Source: Leptobrachium leishanense
Lineage: Eukaryota; Chordata; Amphibia; Anura; Megophryidae
NCBI GenBank assembly: GCA_009667805.1
Contig: CM019069.1
Location: 55,432,422-55,496,421, forward strand
Length of the DNA stretch: 64,000 nucleotides
Direction of reading: 5' to 3'
Below the pieces are notes generated by a model that saw only the letters and a program-made list of their open reading frames with translations, was not told where the DNA came from and made no database searches. The number at the start of each line of letters is the position of its first letter. Positions within the stretch are counted from its first letter, which is position 1. The translations under genes and the position numbers were made by a program. Of the stretch, positions 13,085 through 25,457 are shown in pieces.

Positions 13085-13935
13085 TTTATCACGACACAGT
13101 GTACAAAAGAAAAAATAATACGTATATATATATATATACACTCCAAAACCACCAAAATATGCTACAAACACTACAGCAATATCACGATTCATTTTTCCCA
13201 AATATACAGGGAGGGGGGGGGGAGAGAAAGGGGGAAAAAAAGGGCCTGCTTCTAACCCCTATGACATTCTCCTATCCCATCTTGCTTCCTCCAGCCATCT
13301 CAAATTCGATCGGCCTCATCCTCTATTCATCCTGCCTTGAGTACTTGAAATAAGTATCTTGAACTCTTGCAGTCAATTCATCCATTTGACGAACGTCCTC
13401 CAAGATCCCCCTAACTCTCTTCCAAGACGCTGGCTGGGGAGCCTTCCATGTTTCCGCCAGGGCTTTTCTTACTGCCGCAGCCAACTTAGACTGGTATCTT
13501 GTAAGATGTGATTGGGGCCGGTTAAGAACATAGGACCAAGATCAAAGTCCACTGGTGCCTTCAAAACTTCCAGGGCCAGAGAGTGGGCTTGATGCCAAAG
13601 AGAAGAATCCACTGGACTTTGCCACCACATATGTAAATACGTTCCCCGCATGCCACAACATATAAGATAGCCGATCAGGTTGATGGTCAGTATGAAGTTT
13701 TAAAGCTAAAGTAGAAATGAGGCCCTTAGGATAGGAACCTCTCATACACATATTTTCAAAAAAGGTCTGAGGGCTGCCTTGTGTATCTCTCGTGACTGTA
13801 AAAAATGTCTGCATTGCACATACCGAAAAAAGTCACGTGGTGACACTGTACCTCTTTCCATCAAGGAAGAGAACGGAAGCAATACTCCATCTTTATACCA
13901 TTGGCAAGTACGGTTCAATTGGCAGTTATGAAGAA
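13085..13935 (-). pseudogene. L1-type LINE ORF2 C-terminal fragment and 3' region
   Basis: On the minus strand, frames at 13814-13542 (ENMCMRGSYPKGLIST, LHTDHQPDRLSYML) and 13651-13469 (GTYLHMWWQSP, APVDFDLGP) overlap through a frameshift. The HMWWQ-SP motif preceded by a glycine-rich turn is the C-terminal region typical of L1/Tx1 ORF2 proteins. A decayed 3' untranslated stretch runs to about 13085. The fragment abuts the hAT element at 13936. Family assignment is from motif memory, so Tx1 or another L1-group clade is possible. Confidence 0.65.
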
Positions 13936-14762
13936 TAGTGATGGACCGAACACCCCCGTGTTAGGTCCGCATTCGAACAATTGAAAAAGTTTGGATTCAA
14001 ATGCGAGCACGATTCGAACTCAATGCAAGTCAATGGGACTCGAACGTTCGATTTTTAGAGTGCCCTCCAAGAGAGCATATATGCAAGATATTGGCCATAA
14101 AAGGTGTATGGGGGTCCAGGTAGTGCCCTGTCGGACAGGAAACAAGGAAAAAAAGTAAAAAAAAACTTTTTAAAGGAACAGTGATTTTTCCATGACATAA
14201 AAGTTAAGAATAAAAACGAACAATTCCTTCAAATATCGTGCCTAGGAGGTCCCCATAACCTGCCCACGAAGTGGTGGATTTGTAGGATGTATAGAAACAT
14301 TTAAAAACAAAAAAATGACATTTCAAATAAATGTTTCGGTAAATGTTTATCCTTTAATCTATTCATAAACAACTGCTTGGGTGGCAGCCTGTATGAAAAG
14401 AGGAGACGTTTTAGGACACGCAGACCAAGTTTAGTGATTTTTTTTTGCTAAATTATGGTGAAACTTATGCAGGCTTTGGATGAAAGTAACAACAGGTCCA
14501 TTAAAATTGGACCTTTGGTGCCAGCTAGTGCCTTCACACCGTAACCCCTCTGAGGTATTGTGGAAGAGTGCAGGGGTGGACCCTGCCGTCAAATATTAAA
14601 ATGATATGAATCTGGTACACGCGTCAGTGCACCTAAATATTGGGCCTTTGGTGCCATCTAGTGCCTTCACACCGTAACTCCTCTGAGGTATTGTGGAAGA
14701 GTGCAGGGGTGGAGGTTTTGGGAATGCAGAAGAGATCCCTGATCTATTCAGTTACATCAGCA

Positions 14763-17206
14763 TCAGGGGGTGAGTGGCTGCTGATTCAGGACTGATTCAT
14801 TTTTATAAAGTCGGTTTACAGAGTCGGTGGACAGACGCACTCTTTTGTCTGTGACAAAACGTGCAGCGGCACTGAACGTCCTTTCAGAAAGCACGCTGGA
14901 TGAAGGGCAACCTAGTAGCTGCATAGCATATTGGCTAAGTTCTGGCCAGTGATCCAATCTCAACACCCAGTAAACCAGTAGATCATCTGCTGGAAAGGTA
15001 TCAAGGTCTGCCCTTGCCCCTATTTAGTCCTGCACCATATGGTGAAGATGCTGGCAATGGGTGCCTACATTTGACGTCCCTGGGCGTCGTGAACTAAAAA
15101 AATTGGAAAAGGCATCAGTCAAGCAGCCCCCTTCACCGCTCTTCCTCTGAACAACCGTAGCCTCACAAGCACCTGTGTCATCACTTGGTAACCTACCAGT
15201 GCCTGGAAAGGTGTTACACAAGTGTTGCTTTAGAGCGTCCTCAAGTTGTTTCATCCTGTCCTCCCTCTGTGAGGGCAGGATGAGCTCTGCAACCTTACCT
15301 TTGTATCGTGGATCAAGAAGGCTTGCCAACCAGTAATGATCCCTCTCCTTGACAGCACGAATCCTGGGGTCCTTTAGCAGGCTTTGCAGGGTAAGGGAGC
15401 CCATGCAGCGTAGGTTGGAGATGGCATTTGCTTCCGAGTGTTCCTGGTCACTGAGGATGAACGTATCGTGCACTACCTCCTCCCAGCCACGTACTAGTCC
15501 TTGGGTTTCTGGGGACACAAACCCTCCCTTGAGGAATCCCCACCTTCAATGCCCCCACAACTTAAATATTCCTCCTCCTCATCCTCCTCCTGTCTGATCT
15601 GAGGACCTGCAGGAATGCTGTCTGCGTAAAGACTGGGGCCTTGAGAGCTAGGGAAGTCCTCCTCTTCCTCATGCTGCTCTGCCTCTAGAGCCACATCTAT
15701 AATTCCCTGCAGAGTGTGCTCCAGCAGGAACACTAAAGGAATTGTGTCACTGATGCATGCACTGTCCCTTCTCACCATCCTCGTTGCCTCCTCAAATGAT
15801 GACAGTACAGTGCATGCATCCTTGATCATCAGCCACTGCGGGGGGGAAACTAAGTTGACCTGAACCTGTACTTGTGCCATACTCACACAGGTACTCATTG
15901 ATGGGCATCTGCTGCTTGTGCAGACGCTGCATCATTGCCAATATCGAGTTCCACCTGGTGGGCATTTCACAGATCAGACGGTTTGTGGGAAGTTGGAATT
16001 CTCTTTGAACACTTGCTGGGAATGACCGTCTGAAGTGACTGCAGACTTTTCTGGTCTGGCTGAGAAGCTCTGCCAGCCCTGGGTACCTGGTTAGGAAACA
16101 ATGTACCACCAGATTTAGGACAAGTCATGGTACATGCGTCAACTTACCCAGGCATAGGGCGGAGAGAAGGTTGCTGCCATTATCACAGACGACCATTCCC
16201 AGCTCAAGTTGGCGTGGTGTTAACCATCTCTGCCCCTGCCCCTGCAGAGCTGAAAGAATTTCTGGCTTGGTGTGGCTCCTGTCTCCTAAACAAACCAGCT
16301 CAAGCACAGTATGGCATCTTTTTGCTTGAGCCATTGCGTAGACCCTGCCCACGTCGGTTTAACTGCCACTTCGCCAGAGACAGAGAAGGAGGAGGGGAAG
16401 GAAGAGGAAGAGGTGGTGGAGCAGACAGACCTCATATAAGCAGCTTTCTGGAGGCGTGGTGGGTGAACAAGCTCCACCACAGAGCCCCGTCCTGGATTCC
16501 TCCCAGCTGCAAGCAGAGTTGCCCAGTGTGCCATGAAGGAAATGTAACAGCCCTGTCCATGCTTGCTGGACCACATGTCTAAAGTACTGTGCACCTTGCT
16601 GCTGACTGCCTTTCCCAATGACTCCATAACATTGTCTTCCACGTGCTGGTATAGTGCTGGAATGGCCTTCCGTGAAAAGAACTGGCGTTTTGGAACCTGC
16701 CACTGTGGTACAGCACATTCTGCAAATTCACGGAAGGAGGCAGAGTCCACCAGCTGGAAAGGCAGCAGCTGTAATGCGAGTAATTTTGCCAAGCTGGCAT
16801 TTAGACGCTGTGCAAGGGGATGGTTGGGACTATATTTTTTCTTACGCTGCAGCAGCTCGGGCAATGAAATCTGACTGCATAAATCTGCAGCTGATGGGAT
16901 GCTGTCACATTCTGAGGAAGGACCTGGTACACCCATTACTGTAGCATCATCCCTGTCAGTGGAGATTGTAGGCAATGACATGGCAGGAAATATAGTGGGG
17001 TTACAGACAGATGAGGAGGAGGACCTATGTAAAGTGTTGTGCCAACGGGATGCGTGGCAGGTGGTCATATGTCTTATCAAGTACGTGGTACCCAAGTGTG
17101 TGATGTTTTTCCCACACTTGATCCTCTTCAGACATAGCTTACAAATAACAAGCTGCAGTCTGCTGCACATTTTGTGAAGAACTCCCAGACAGCAGAGTTC
17201 CTGCAT
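14763..17206 (-). pseudogene. hAT-family transposase with BED zinc finger, frameshifted
   Basis: Order on the minus strand: a BED-type zinc finger near 17140-17060 (CKLCLKRI, then HLGTTYLIRHMTTCH); the first catalytic region STLDMWSSK near 16560; VVCDNGSN near 16185, supplying the second aspartate; MPTRWNS near 15950; ASLLDPRYKGK near 15310; and the hAT C-terminal dimerisation block CPSSSVLSERTFSAAARF at about 14830-14890, which holds the catalytic glutamate. The frames 17206-16286, 16352-16125, 16109-15792, 15898-15494, 15518-15024 and 14966-14763 are separated by frameshifts or stops. Known role of the family: DDE transposition with 8-bp target duplication. All three catalytic residues survive, but the frame is broken several times. 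An acidic segment at 17305-17589 may be its original N-terminal part. Confidence 0.88.
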
Positions 17207-17304
17207 GTGTGCTATGAGACAACAGCGCTCTGCACCTGAGCAGCTCTGACTTCTGATGCCTTGGACTGGCTACGGTTGCTCATAGAGGACGTTGTGCCTC
17301 ATTT

Positions 17305-17938
17305 TTATTGGGCCTCCTCCTCACTTGACTCCTCTGCTCGATCAGGTACCCAGGTGGAGTCAGTGACCTCATCATCATTGTCATCACCCCCTATCTCTTC
17401 GTCACTGGAGCCAACTTGGCAATATTCTGCAGCTGCTGGGGGAACATGAGTGCCAGTTCTTTGTGTGTCACTGGCACACCCTCCCTCTAGGCTGAATTTA
17501 CTTCCTTCCTCAACCTCAGAGTTTGAATCAGAGCACTGGAGTTGCTGCGCATCCTCAAGCAGCATGTCACTGTCATTGTAGTCAAACAATTCAAGCTGAC
17601 TCCTCCGTGTATGATGGAGAGGCTACGGCAGGAGTAGCTGTGGACATGGAGGCTGAATTAGAAGTTTTGGCAGCTGAGGTGGACTGTAAACCACTACAAG
17701 CCTGGCTGGCAGAGGACTCGGAGGATGAGGATGGCCTGGTTAGCCAATCCTGCAAATCCTCTGTATGTTGCTGCTGCTTAAGATGGTGCAGGTGCACCAG
17801 TTAGAAAGGACAAGCGTGCACCTGCAGAGAATGCACCACGTCCACGACGACCAGGGGCACAGCCTTCCGACATAGAGGCTGCTTATCTCTTATCTGTGTC
17901 TGGGAGCGTCTGCCTGTCCTTTTTGGTCTGCCTGACAT
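17305..17938 (-). pseudogene. Acidic or low-complexity 5' reading frames of the hAT element
   Basis: Minus-strand frames at 17589-17305 (rich in D, E and S, for example EVEEGSKFS and SSDEEIGGDDNDDE) and 17797-17591 (S-, A- and T-rich) sit just upstream of the BED finger. A short MSGRPKRTGRRSQTQ frame starts at 17938. They could be an N-terminal domain or upstream exons of the transposase. No domain is recognised. Confidence 0.45.
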
Positions 17939-17989
17939 GGTGAGTGATATATAGATTAAAGATATACAGAACTCTGATCCAACTCTGGT

Positions 17990-18275
17990 ATATTTATTTA
18001 TAAAGGATTTTACCAGGAAGGATATATTGAGATTTCTCTCGTTTTCAAGTATGTCCTGTGTTCAAGAACATTGAAGTGTTACAGTTACAGAAATACAAAG
18101 TAATACAATGTAAGATAGTAACAACACAAATATACAGATTAACAGAAAATAAATATGTAGGAAATAGTCATTATGTTACATGTTTACAGGTGCATTCTGT
18201 ATTGAGGTATGTTAGTAAGGAGCTCTTGAGTGACTTAAGACTGGTGGAAGATTTGATGGTGTCTGGGAGGTTATT
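17990..18275 (-). repeat. L2-type LINE 3' fragment inside the hAT element
   Basis: Nearly identical to 8386-8665 (TTTATAAAGGATTTTACCAG through AAGACTGGTGGAAGATTTGA). It encodes only the last residues of the RT protein. Confidence 0.9.
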
Positions 18276-18335
18276 AGATCGGAGATATTCAGAACTCTGA
18301 TTCAACTCTGGTTTGAAGATTGGAGATATGCAGAA

Positions 18336-19512
18336 TAGAGATGAGCCGAACACCCCCGAGTTCGGTTCGCATTCGAACTCGAACTTTCCAAATGTTCGAA
18401 TTCGAACTCGAACTCAATACAAGTCAATGGGGCAGAAAATTCAATTTCTAGAGTGCCCTCCAAGAGGGCATATATGCTAGATATTTGCCATAAAAGGTGT
18501 ATGGGGGTCCGGGTAGTGCCCTGGGGGACAGGAAACAAGGACAAAAAGTTTAAAAAAAAAAGTGTTTTTAAAGGGACAGTGAGTTTTCCATGAAATGAGG
18601 GTTAAAAATAAAAACAAAAAATTCCTTCAAATATCGTGCCTAGGAGGTCCCCATAACCTGCCCATGAAGTGGCGGATTTCTAGGATGTATAGAAATACGT
18701 AAAAAAACAAAAAATGACAATTCAAATTACGGTAAATGCTTTTCCTTTAATCTATCCATAAACAACTGCTTGGGCGGCAGTCTGTATGAAAAGAGGAGAC
18801 ATTTTCGGACACGCAGAAAAAGTTTAGATTTTTATTGGCTTTGGCTATTGTGAAACTTATGCAGGCTTTGGATGAAAGTAACAATAGGTGCTTTAAGGCT
18901 GGGGTCAGACTAGCGCACTTTTAACATGCGTTTAGGCGCACTTAATCACGGCCGCACTAGCAGCAAATGACGCGCAATGACGGCCAATATACGTAGTACG
19001 GCTGCACGATAGTCCGGCCGCGCAACGCAAGTGGAAAATGAACGCATTTTTTCGAGAACGCTGAACCGCTAGTACTGACGTACAGAGTGCGCTGCGTCCG
19101 CATAGCAGCGTGTGTGCGTGATTAGGAGACGTCAGACGCTGGTCATGTCCGGCCAACATAACGTCCAGACACCCAAAGTTTCCTGGTTTGGATCCGTAAA
19201 AAATCACGCACAAAAATGCGCATCGTATGACCGTTTAAGCGCTTTCCGTGAAAAAAACACCTCAATGCGTTCGAACGCACTTTTTGACGTTCGCTGCGAA
19301 AAATGCGTTCGTTTGACCCTAGCCTAAAATTGGGCCTTTAGCGTCGGCAACAGTGCTGTCACACAGTCTCACCCCTCTGAGGATATGAATCTGATACAGG
19401 CGTCAGTGGCAGTGCACCCAAATATTGTGTCTTTGGTGCCAGGCCAGCAAGTGCCATCATACAGTAACCCCTCTGTGGTATTGTGGAAGAGTGCAGAGGT
19501 GGACCATGTGGT
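18336..19512. mobile_element. Second copy of the same hAT family, truncated, same orientation
   Basis: Begins TAGAGATGAGCCGAACACCC and follows the 13936 copy through GAGTGCCCTCCAAGAG, ATGCAGGCTTTGGATGAAAG and GTATTGTGGAAGAGTGCAG. It ends where a different repeat begins. It contains no transposase part and is interrupted by the MITE at 18897-19324. Confidence 0.82.
18897..19324. mobile_element. PIF/Harbinger-like MITE (428 bp) with TAA duplication
   Basis: Ends are GGCTGGGGTCAGAC and the complement of GGCTAGGGTCAAAC. TAA flanks at 18894-18896 and 19325-19327. The other hAT copy (about 14490-14520) gives the empty site, in which the host reads straight through with a single TAA. The interior has several CGCA/TGCG-rich inverted motifs. 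Confidence 0.85.
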
Positions 19513-19514
19513 CA

Positions 19515-19600
19515 GGGCCGGTGCTAGACTATTTTGCGCCCTAGGCAAGACCAGCTACTTGCATCCCCCCCCCCAAAAAAAACAACACAACATGAAACTG
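19515..19600. repeat. hAT-like terminus fragment
   Basis: CAGGGCCGGTGCTAGACTAT resembles a common vertebrate hAT terminus. No matching right end was found. Confidence 0.4.
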
Positions 19601-19744
19601 CTAAATTTCTTTTTATTTAAGAATAAAGTTTGAAAAGCACCAATAGTAAAAGGTAAAATAAATATAAATAAACTGTATTAAACCATTTTAAATTAACTCT
19701 ATTAAACAAATTAAAATTAATTTATATTTGTTCAATACAGTTAA

Positions 19745-20576
19745 CGAAAAAAAAAATAAGAGTTGTCACGTAAGTTTCAATTCAGTTCGGCGACCCTGCG
19801 GTGTATTCAGCAAGCACCACAGGGTCCCCGAATTGCAGGGAAAGGTCGCCGCAAACCCGCCAAAAACTAACCGCAAAACCCGGCAAATGCACGCCGAAAA
19901 CCCGCAAAAACATCTAGATTAACCCGCCGGAAAAAGCCGAGCAGGAGACGATCACACGCAGTGAAGCCGCCGGAAAAAGCCGACACCGCAGACGAATGGA
20001 GTGAATAAATTAGCAAAACAGTTTGCTTGAATGTTTGAAAAGTGAAACCCTGTTTGCAAAGAAACTACTGAGCGAAAATGTCTGAAATTTACATATGAGG
20101 TCCAGGGAATGATAATAAAAAGGGCTGTTACAGAAAAAATAAGTTAAAAAAAAATCCAGGAAAATGCTTAAAATATCCTAAAAAATCTATAAATAAAGAG
20201 ACTTTTTACTGCAGAATTTTATAATGAACGGTTTATTAGATATTGAATTAAAACGGGAATATTTTTAACATTGAAGCCTATGGGATTCGCCTGAATAAAT
20301 TTGCCGAATTAAACCACCGAACAGCAGGGCATTTCGGGAACCTTTCACTGCTGGTTTGTGTTCTCTGAATAGCCGAAGCAGTGCTTTTTTATGGGGATTT
20401 CACTGCCCTCGAACAGGCACCGAACAGGCACCGTATGTGCAGGCAATTCACCAGGATTTGGTGAATTGCCTGCTCTCTGGATAGCCGAATGGCCAGGAAA
20501 GGTAACCGAACGCTGATTTTCAGCGTTCGGTTACCTTTCTCCAGCCATTCGGATCTCTTTGGATAACCCTGTATGT
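19745..20576. mobile_element. Foldback-type MITE family X, copy 1
   Basis: The right end is GGATAACCCTG, preceded by a perfect hairpin GGTAACCGAACGCTGA / TCAGCGTTCGGTTACC at about 20500-20537. GCCGCCGGAAAAAGCCGA and GACCCTGCGGTG blocks occur in reverse orientation in the copy at 34880-35365. The left end is uncertain. Confidence 0.55.
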
Positions 20577-20696
20577 TTATAATTCAGAGGTGCAGCAACC
20601 TTGGCCATCCAGTTGTTTTTGAACTACATTTCCATGAGTCTCGACTAACCCAATTAGTGGCTGAGTATTGTGGCCGATTGTGTTTTATGACTATCA

Positions 20697-20875
20697 GGGT
20701 TATTCAGAGAGAGGTGAAACTCAGGAGAATGACTGGAGAAGTGAAAATTCTAGGTCAAAATAGCCAAACAAGAAAAATTCTCCCATTTATCTCACTTTCC
20801 AAATCGGCTATTTGGTCCAGATTGATCTCTTTTCCTTCCATTCTCCTGGTTTCCACCTTTCTCTGAACAACCCTG
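20697..20875. mobile_element. Short foldback MITE (about 175-bp family), copy 2
   Basis: Starts CAGGGTTATTCAGAGAGAGG and ends with the near complement CCTTTCTCTGAACAACCCTG. It gives the best-preserved ends of the three copies. Confidence 0.8.
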
Positions 20876-21361
20876 AGAGATGTCATCCCAGCCGATCCCG
20901 GCCGATTGCTGCCTCCTGTGCTAGGACGCGCTCAGCGTGTCCATAGCACAGGAGGAGCACTTGGCAGGACGCGCTGATAAGGGACATCAAAAAATTGCAA
21001 TTAGAGGCTTAACTAGTGGACAAGCAGAACCAAATCAAACATTAGAGTGTGCCTTGACATACAAGGCACATGCCTATTGTGAAACATCTCCTTGTAGGAA
21101 GACATTGAACAATCTTTACCTTGAAAAACACATTGCTAAAGGCTAAAATTCTAAACTGGAACATCCTGTCAAAGAGAGTGGTTGATTTTTACCTGAGGAT
21201 CATTCACTGTCATGTACTGAACATGACAAGGTTACAATAAGTATTTCCGTGAGGTTACAATACATTCCATATGTTTAAAAAAAATCGTCTGGCCTAAAGG
21301 TGATCAGTAACAATGTTTAAGGGACAGGTTAACATTTGATTTGAAAATGAAATAGGAAGCA
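20876..21361. other. No gene recognised
   Basis: Unique-looking sequence between a MITE and a LINE 3' fragment. Confidence 0.5.
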
Positions 21362-21441
21362 TCTGAACCCAGGACATACTTGAAATGGAGAGAAATCTCA
21401 ATGTATCCATCCTGGTAAAATACTTTATACAGAAATAAATC
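21362..21441 (+). repeat. L2-type LINE 3' terminal fragment
   Basis: GAACCCAGGACATACTTGAA and AAATCTCAATGTATCCATCC match the plus-strand tail at 25316-25375. Confidence 0.85.
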
Positions 21442-22299
21442 TGAACAAGGAACCAAATACAGAAATTGAATTGTTCTTCTCCCAAAGCACAAGAGGCGAG
21501 GGAGTTTGCCTTTATTTTAAATAGGGTGTTGACAATGAGAAGCTGAGTAAGAGATGGAAAAATACAGATTATCCTTTCACTGTTGAGTCACACTATTGGA
21601 ATGAATGACACTTTTTGGGTGGGCACTGTTGAAGGCTGATCATTAATACATATTTCAGCTTGACCTTATTGCTTACAAATCACTATACACTAACATAAAC
21701 TACGTGGCATACATTGTTATATTACTCAGCATTATTCAAATGAAATTATTTTTCTGTAAACACTAATTTAGTTGTTGACGAGCAGAGAAAGCGTTTTGCT
21801 TACTGTTTCTCTTTTCCTATATTTCATGGATGTTAGCTGAATTAAATATTGTTTTATTGCATTATGATTAAGTTTGAAAAGAAGTACAATGTGCAACAAA
21901 ATGTATCAATTTGCATGAATAATTTTTGCTTCATATATAAGTGAATGCGTATAACATGAAAATTCTGTAGCATGAGAAACCTGACTGCTCCATGGGATGG
22001 CCTGCTGTGACCCTTAACCCAAAAGGGAAGGTGCCTATTAAGAGGACGTGTAACCAGATCTTCCTGCTCTGTTTTCAATTATCAGCTAGACATGTCGTCT
22101 TTTTGAAAATTATTTCAATCTACTGTTTTGTAATTTATATCATGGCTATATGTTTTGAATGTGTTTTTGTGTTTACACATTTTTGTTATATCAATTTTGT
22201 TTCATTTCTATTTATCGTTTGAGAGCTCAGAGCAAATGCCTTGTTCTATGTGTTTACACATAGGTGTTTGCAATAAATAAAGGGGTGTTGTTTACATTT
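21442..22299. other. No gene recognised
   Basis: AT-rich; no repeat or domain recognised. Confidence 0.5.
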
Positions 22300-22615
22300 T
22301 AGTAATACAGGCATATACTCTCCCCGTCTCTCCAGTCCTTCAAGAAGTCTCTGAAAACCTATTACTTTAGAGAAGCCTATCATCGCACTCCTTGATTCCT
22401 CGACTGTACATTTTTTTGCTCCACCTACCCCACTGCTCACATGCCCCCCCGCTACTCCATACTCTATTTATATACTCTATTTAGATTGTAAGCTCTCGAG
22501 CAGGGTCCCCTCTCCTACTGTTCTGTATGTGTAACTTGTATTTATATTTGTTATTCTGTCTCACCCATTGTACAGCGCTACGGAACGTGTTAGCACTTTA
22601 TAAATACTTGTAACT
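22300..22615 (+). repeat. L2 LINE 3' end: RT C-terminus and 3' UTR
   Basis: The plus strand encodes SPSLQSFKKSLKTYYFREAY near 22330-22390, the usual last segment of L2 ORF2. The 3' UTR follows, with ATTGTAAGCTCTCGAGCAGG and a tail containing CAGCGCTACGGAA and CTTTATAAATA. Minus-strand copies of the UTR are at 957 and 32195. Confidence 0.75.
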
Positions 22616-23274
22616 ATAAATGTAACATTAAGAGCCTTAAATACAGTGGGCATCTGGAAGTCAATACTATCTGATTAGGATATCCATTAACCTTTTCACT
22701 AGTAGGTGCTTTTTATTGAAAAAAACTGTAACAGTTAATGGAAACTTATGCCTAGTTATTTCTTAAATGTAGGGTAAAATAGCAATTTTGCATAAAGATT
22801 GTGTGATCCAGCACCTCACAGGGCACGATAGCACGGTCCTCTAGGGCAAATCACACCATAGTCTCTTTCTCAATTGCACCGTTTATTCATGCAGCTTTCA
22901 CAAATTAAATAAAAATTATAACAGAGCATAACACCTAGCTCATCCGAGCTCTAACTAATATAAATATGTCCCTCTCTATCTTTTGGGAAAACCTAACAAA
23001 ATTGAAATGTATGCCAACCTTTTCCTGTCAGCCTCAGAGCTTTGCCTTGCTCTCTCTGTGTTTCTCTCTTTCTCACTTCCTTCACCCCCCCCCCCATGCT
23101 GGAAACACCCTGATTAGCAGCAGGTGGGAGGATCTTGCAGCAAGAAGAAAAAACCCCAACTACATACATTGCCCTCCTGGGCTTAGATATCTCAACCCTC
23201 CCATAAAATCATAGGGAGAAAATACACCCCATCACTAAATATTCCCTGCACTTTATCACAATTCTTATTTTTGT
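22616..23274. other. No gene recognised
   Basis: Contains a CT-rich stretch with a poly-C run at about 23084-23096. Confidence 0.5.
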
Positions 23275-23740
23275 TAAAAATATTAAAATAATGTAAATTT
23301 GCTCATTTTTCATCTATTCATTTATCCTTTACAGAAATAATGATGGGATGAAAGGTTCTAAACACTAGATGGTGTTTATCATGCCCTAGTTCAAATACTC
23401 ATTGCATCGTTGGCATACAGGCAGAATGGCCTTGGTCTCAAATACCGTAAAAATGATAAAGATGGATTAAAAAAAATTATCCTGTTTTTTATATATTTCT
23501 AGTAATCCTATTGAGATTCCTAGCAAACAAACTTTCAAAAATACCAATAGAATGTAAAAATAATATCTGTATGTGGCAAAATGCCTGTATATGTAAATTA
23601 CAGTAACACCTTGTATCTGTGCTATACAGGGATTTTCTGTCATTATAACCCCCTGAGTCTTATCCCTGTACAGTATTGAGTGACTCCCAGAGCTCTCTCT
23701 GTATTCTGCTTTCTCATTGGCTGTTATAAAGCAACAATAT
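23275..23740. repeat. Unclassified interspersed repeat R, copy 1
   Basis: Aligns along its length with 36408-36787 plus 39062-39160: shared blocks include AATAATATCTGTATGTGGCA, ATTACAGTA-CACCTTGTATCTGT and CCAGAGCTCT-CCTGTATT. No coding capacity or ends were recognised. It is the uninterrupted reference for the LINE insertion in copy 2. Confidence 0.75.
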
Positions 23741-24854
23741 GGTTCGCTCAATGTTTTGTTACCCAGAAGGTGAAGTGAATCAGAGCTCATTGAGATGGAA
23801 AACACTAACCTTGCATTAACAAGTTATGCAAACAGAGTGGTATATATTAATTTTAAATTTGCCGTGCATATCAATGCAATAATATGAATAAATGTTTTGG
23901 TTGTTTAAAGAGCTAAATATATAATTATTCTAACTAGTATCTGTATATATTTTTGAAATCGTCCAAATACATTTTTTTAAAGTTGTTTCTCCCTGCAGCT
24001 GTGATCAGTGTTCATCATGAGGCCAGATGATTTATGAAAGTGATCTGCATCCTCTTGATGTATGGGTTGTATGGACATTCAGGATTTCCTTTGAGTTCCA
24101 GATGGCCGAGAACTCACTGTTGTGTCCCCATCCATTTGATGCCTTCCCTGCATTCAAAAGGCTAAAGGTCAGGTTTACGCCTGAGTGTTTAATGAAAAAG
24201 TGCATGCAAAGGCATGTTAATTGCCTTTCTTTTCTTCTCTGTGCTAAAACTCGTTACCAAACCAAGAAGATGGATATCCTGACATTTATAATGCTTACGC
24301 GATGATGGCAATATCAGTATATTAAACCACAACATTGATGGGTGATTTTAGTTTATCATAAACATCCTTTAGAGTCTAAAGCTTTTGCAAAAACTTAGGA
24401 AGTTCCTAATTTCAAGTTATCAAAACGAATGGACATGAGAGGTTTAATGAATCTCACTCGCCCCCCCCCCCATCCTCTCTGGATCTTCCTCCTAGAGAGT
24501 GCAAATGAATTTAACATACTGGGATGTCCTCTTTAGTGCTATATATACGACAGCAAGTATTTAAGTTTAAACTCTTGTAAAAGTTCAGGCAAATAATAAA
24601 ATTCTTTGAGAAGCCTTGACTTCTTCCTCGTATTGTCGTTTCATGGAGCATTTTTAATCACTGGAAGCATCTTTATGTTGTAAGCTGGACTTCTGATTTG
24701 TTACTATATTTGAAACAGATGAGCGTGTTCCACTTCACAGGGGTGCTCAATAAATACCCAAAACAGGTGATCACCTAAGATCTCACACAAATTGGCTCCT
24801 CGATTTATGGAAGCTGATTTGCCAGTTGACACCTCGTACAAGGTCTCAGCCTGA
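23741..24854. other. No gene recognised
   Basis: AT-rich, with a poly-C run near 24462. Nothing else recognised. Confidence 0.5.
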
Positions 24855-25130
24855 ATTACCCTACCAGGCTAATCACTCTCTTTCTTTGTTCTTTTCAGGA
24901 TGCAATTTCAATTACTGACACATATGTTCAAAGCCTTCAATAACACGGGCCCTTCATACATCTCTTCCTTCCTTCGCAAGTACACTCCTTCTAGATCACT
25001 CCAGTGTGCAGACGGCCTACGCTTGTCCTCTGTTTTCTTCTGCACCACCGACTCGCCCCTCCAACACTTCTCAAGAGTAGCACTGGTCCTGTGGAATGAC
25101 CTACCTTGCCCTACTACAGTGTTTCTCAAC

Positions 25131-25395
25131 TTCAGTCTTAAGTCACTCAAGAGCTCCTTACTAACATACCTCAATACAGAATGCACCTGTAAACATGTAA
25201 CATAATGACTATATTACTTACATATTTATTTTCTGTTAATCTGTATATTTGTGTTTTTAATATCTTGCATTGTATTACTTTGTATTTCTGTAACAACTGT
25301 AACACTTCAATGTTCTTGAACCCAGGACATACTTGAAAACGAGAGAAATCTCAATGTATCCTTCCTGGTAAAATCCTTTATAAATAAATAAATAA
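25131..25395 (+). repeat. L2-type LINE 3' fragment inside the hAT MITE
   Basis: Encodes the terminal SLKSLKSSLLTYLNTECTCK residues, then the 3' UTR and an AAATAAATAAATAA tail. Same family as 8371-10680, opposite strand. Confidence 0.9.
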
Positions 25396-25457
25396 CTCCA
25401 GCCCTCAGGACCCACTAACAGGCCAGGTTTGCCAGATATCTGAAGCAAAGCACAGGT

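Larger units (their letters stand above)
13936..18335 (-). mobile_element. hAT transposon with BED-finger transposase, LINE inside
   Basis: The terminus at 13936 reads TAGTGATGGACCGAACACCC. The second copy at 18336 begins TAGAGATGAGCCGAACACCC and then shares the next 600 bp or so. The coding region is on the minus strand. The opposite terminus is not found before 18336, so the transposase-side end is probably lost or replaced by the next copy. Subrepeats of GATATNCAGAACTCTGAT at about 17965 and 18285 flank an inserted LINE piece. Confidence 0.75.

Noticed and set aside
16127..17177. Plus-strand frames of 90-150 codons
   Set aside because: They are shadows of the minus-strand hAT transposase, which has family motifs.
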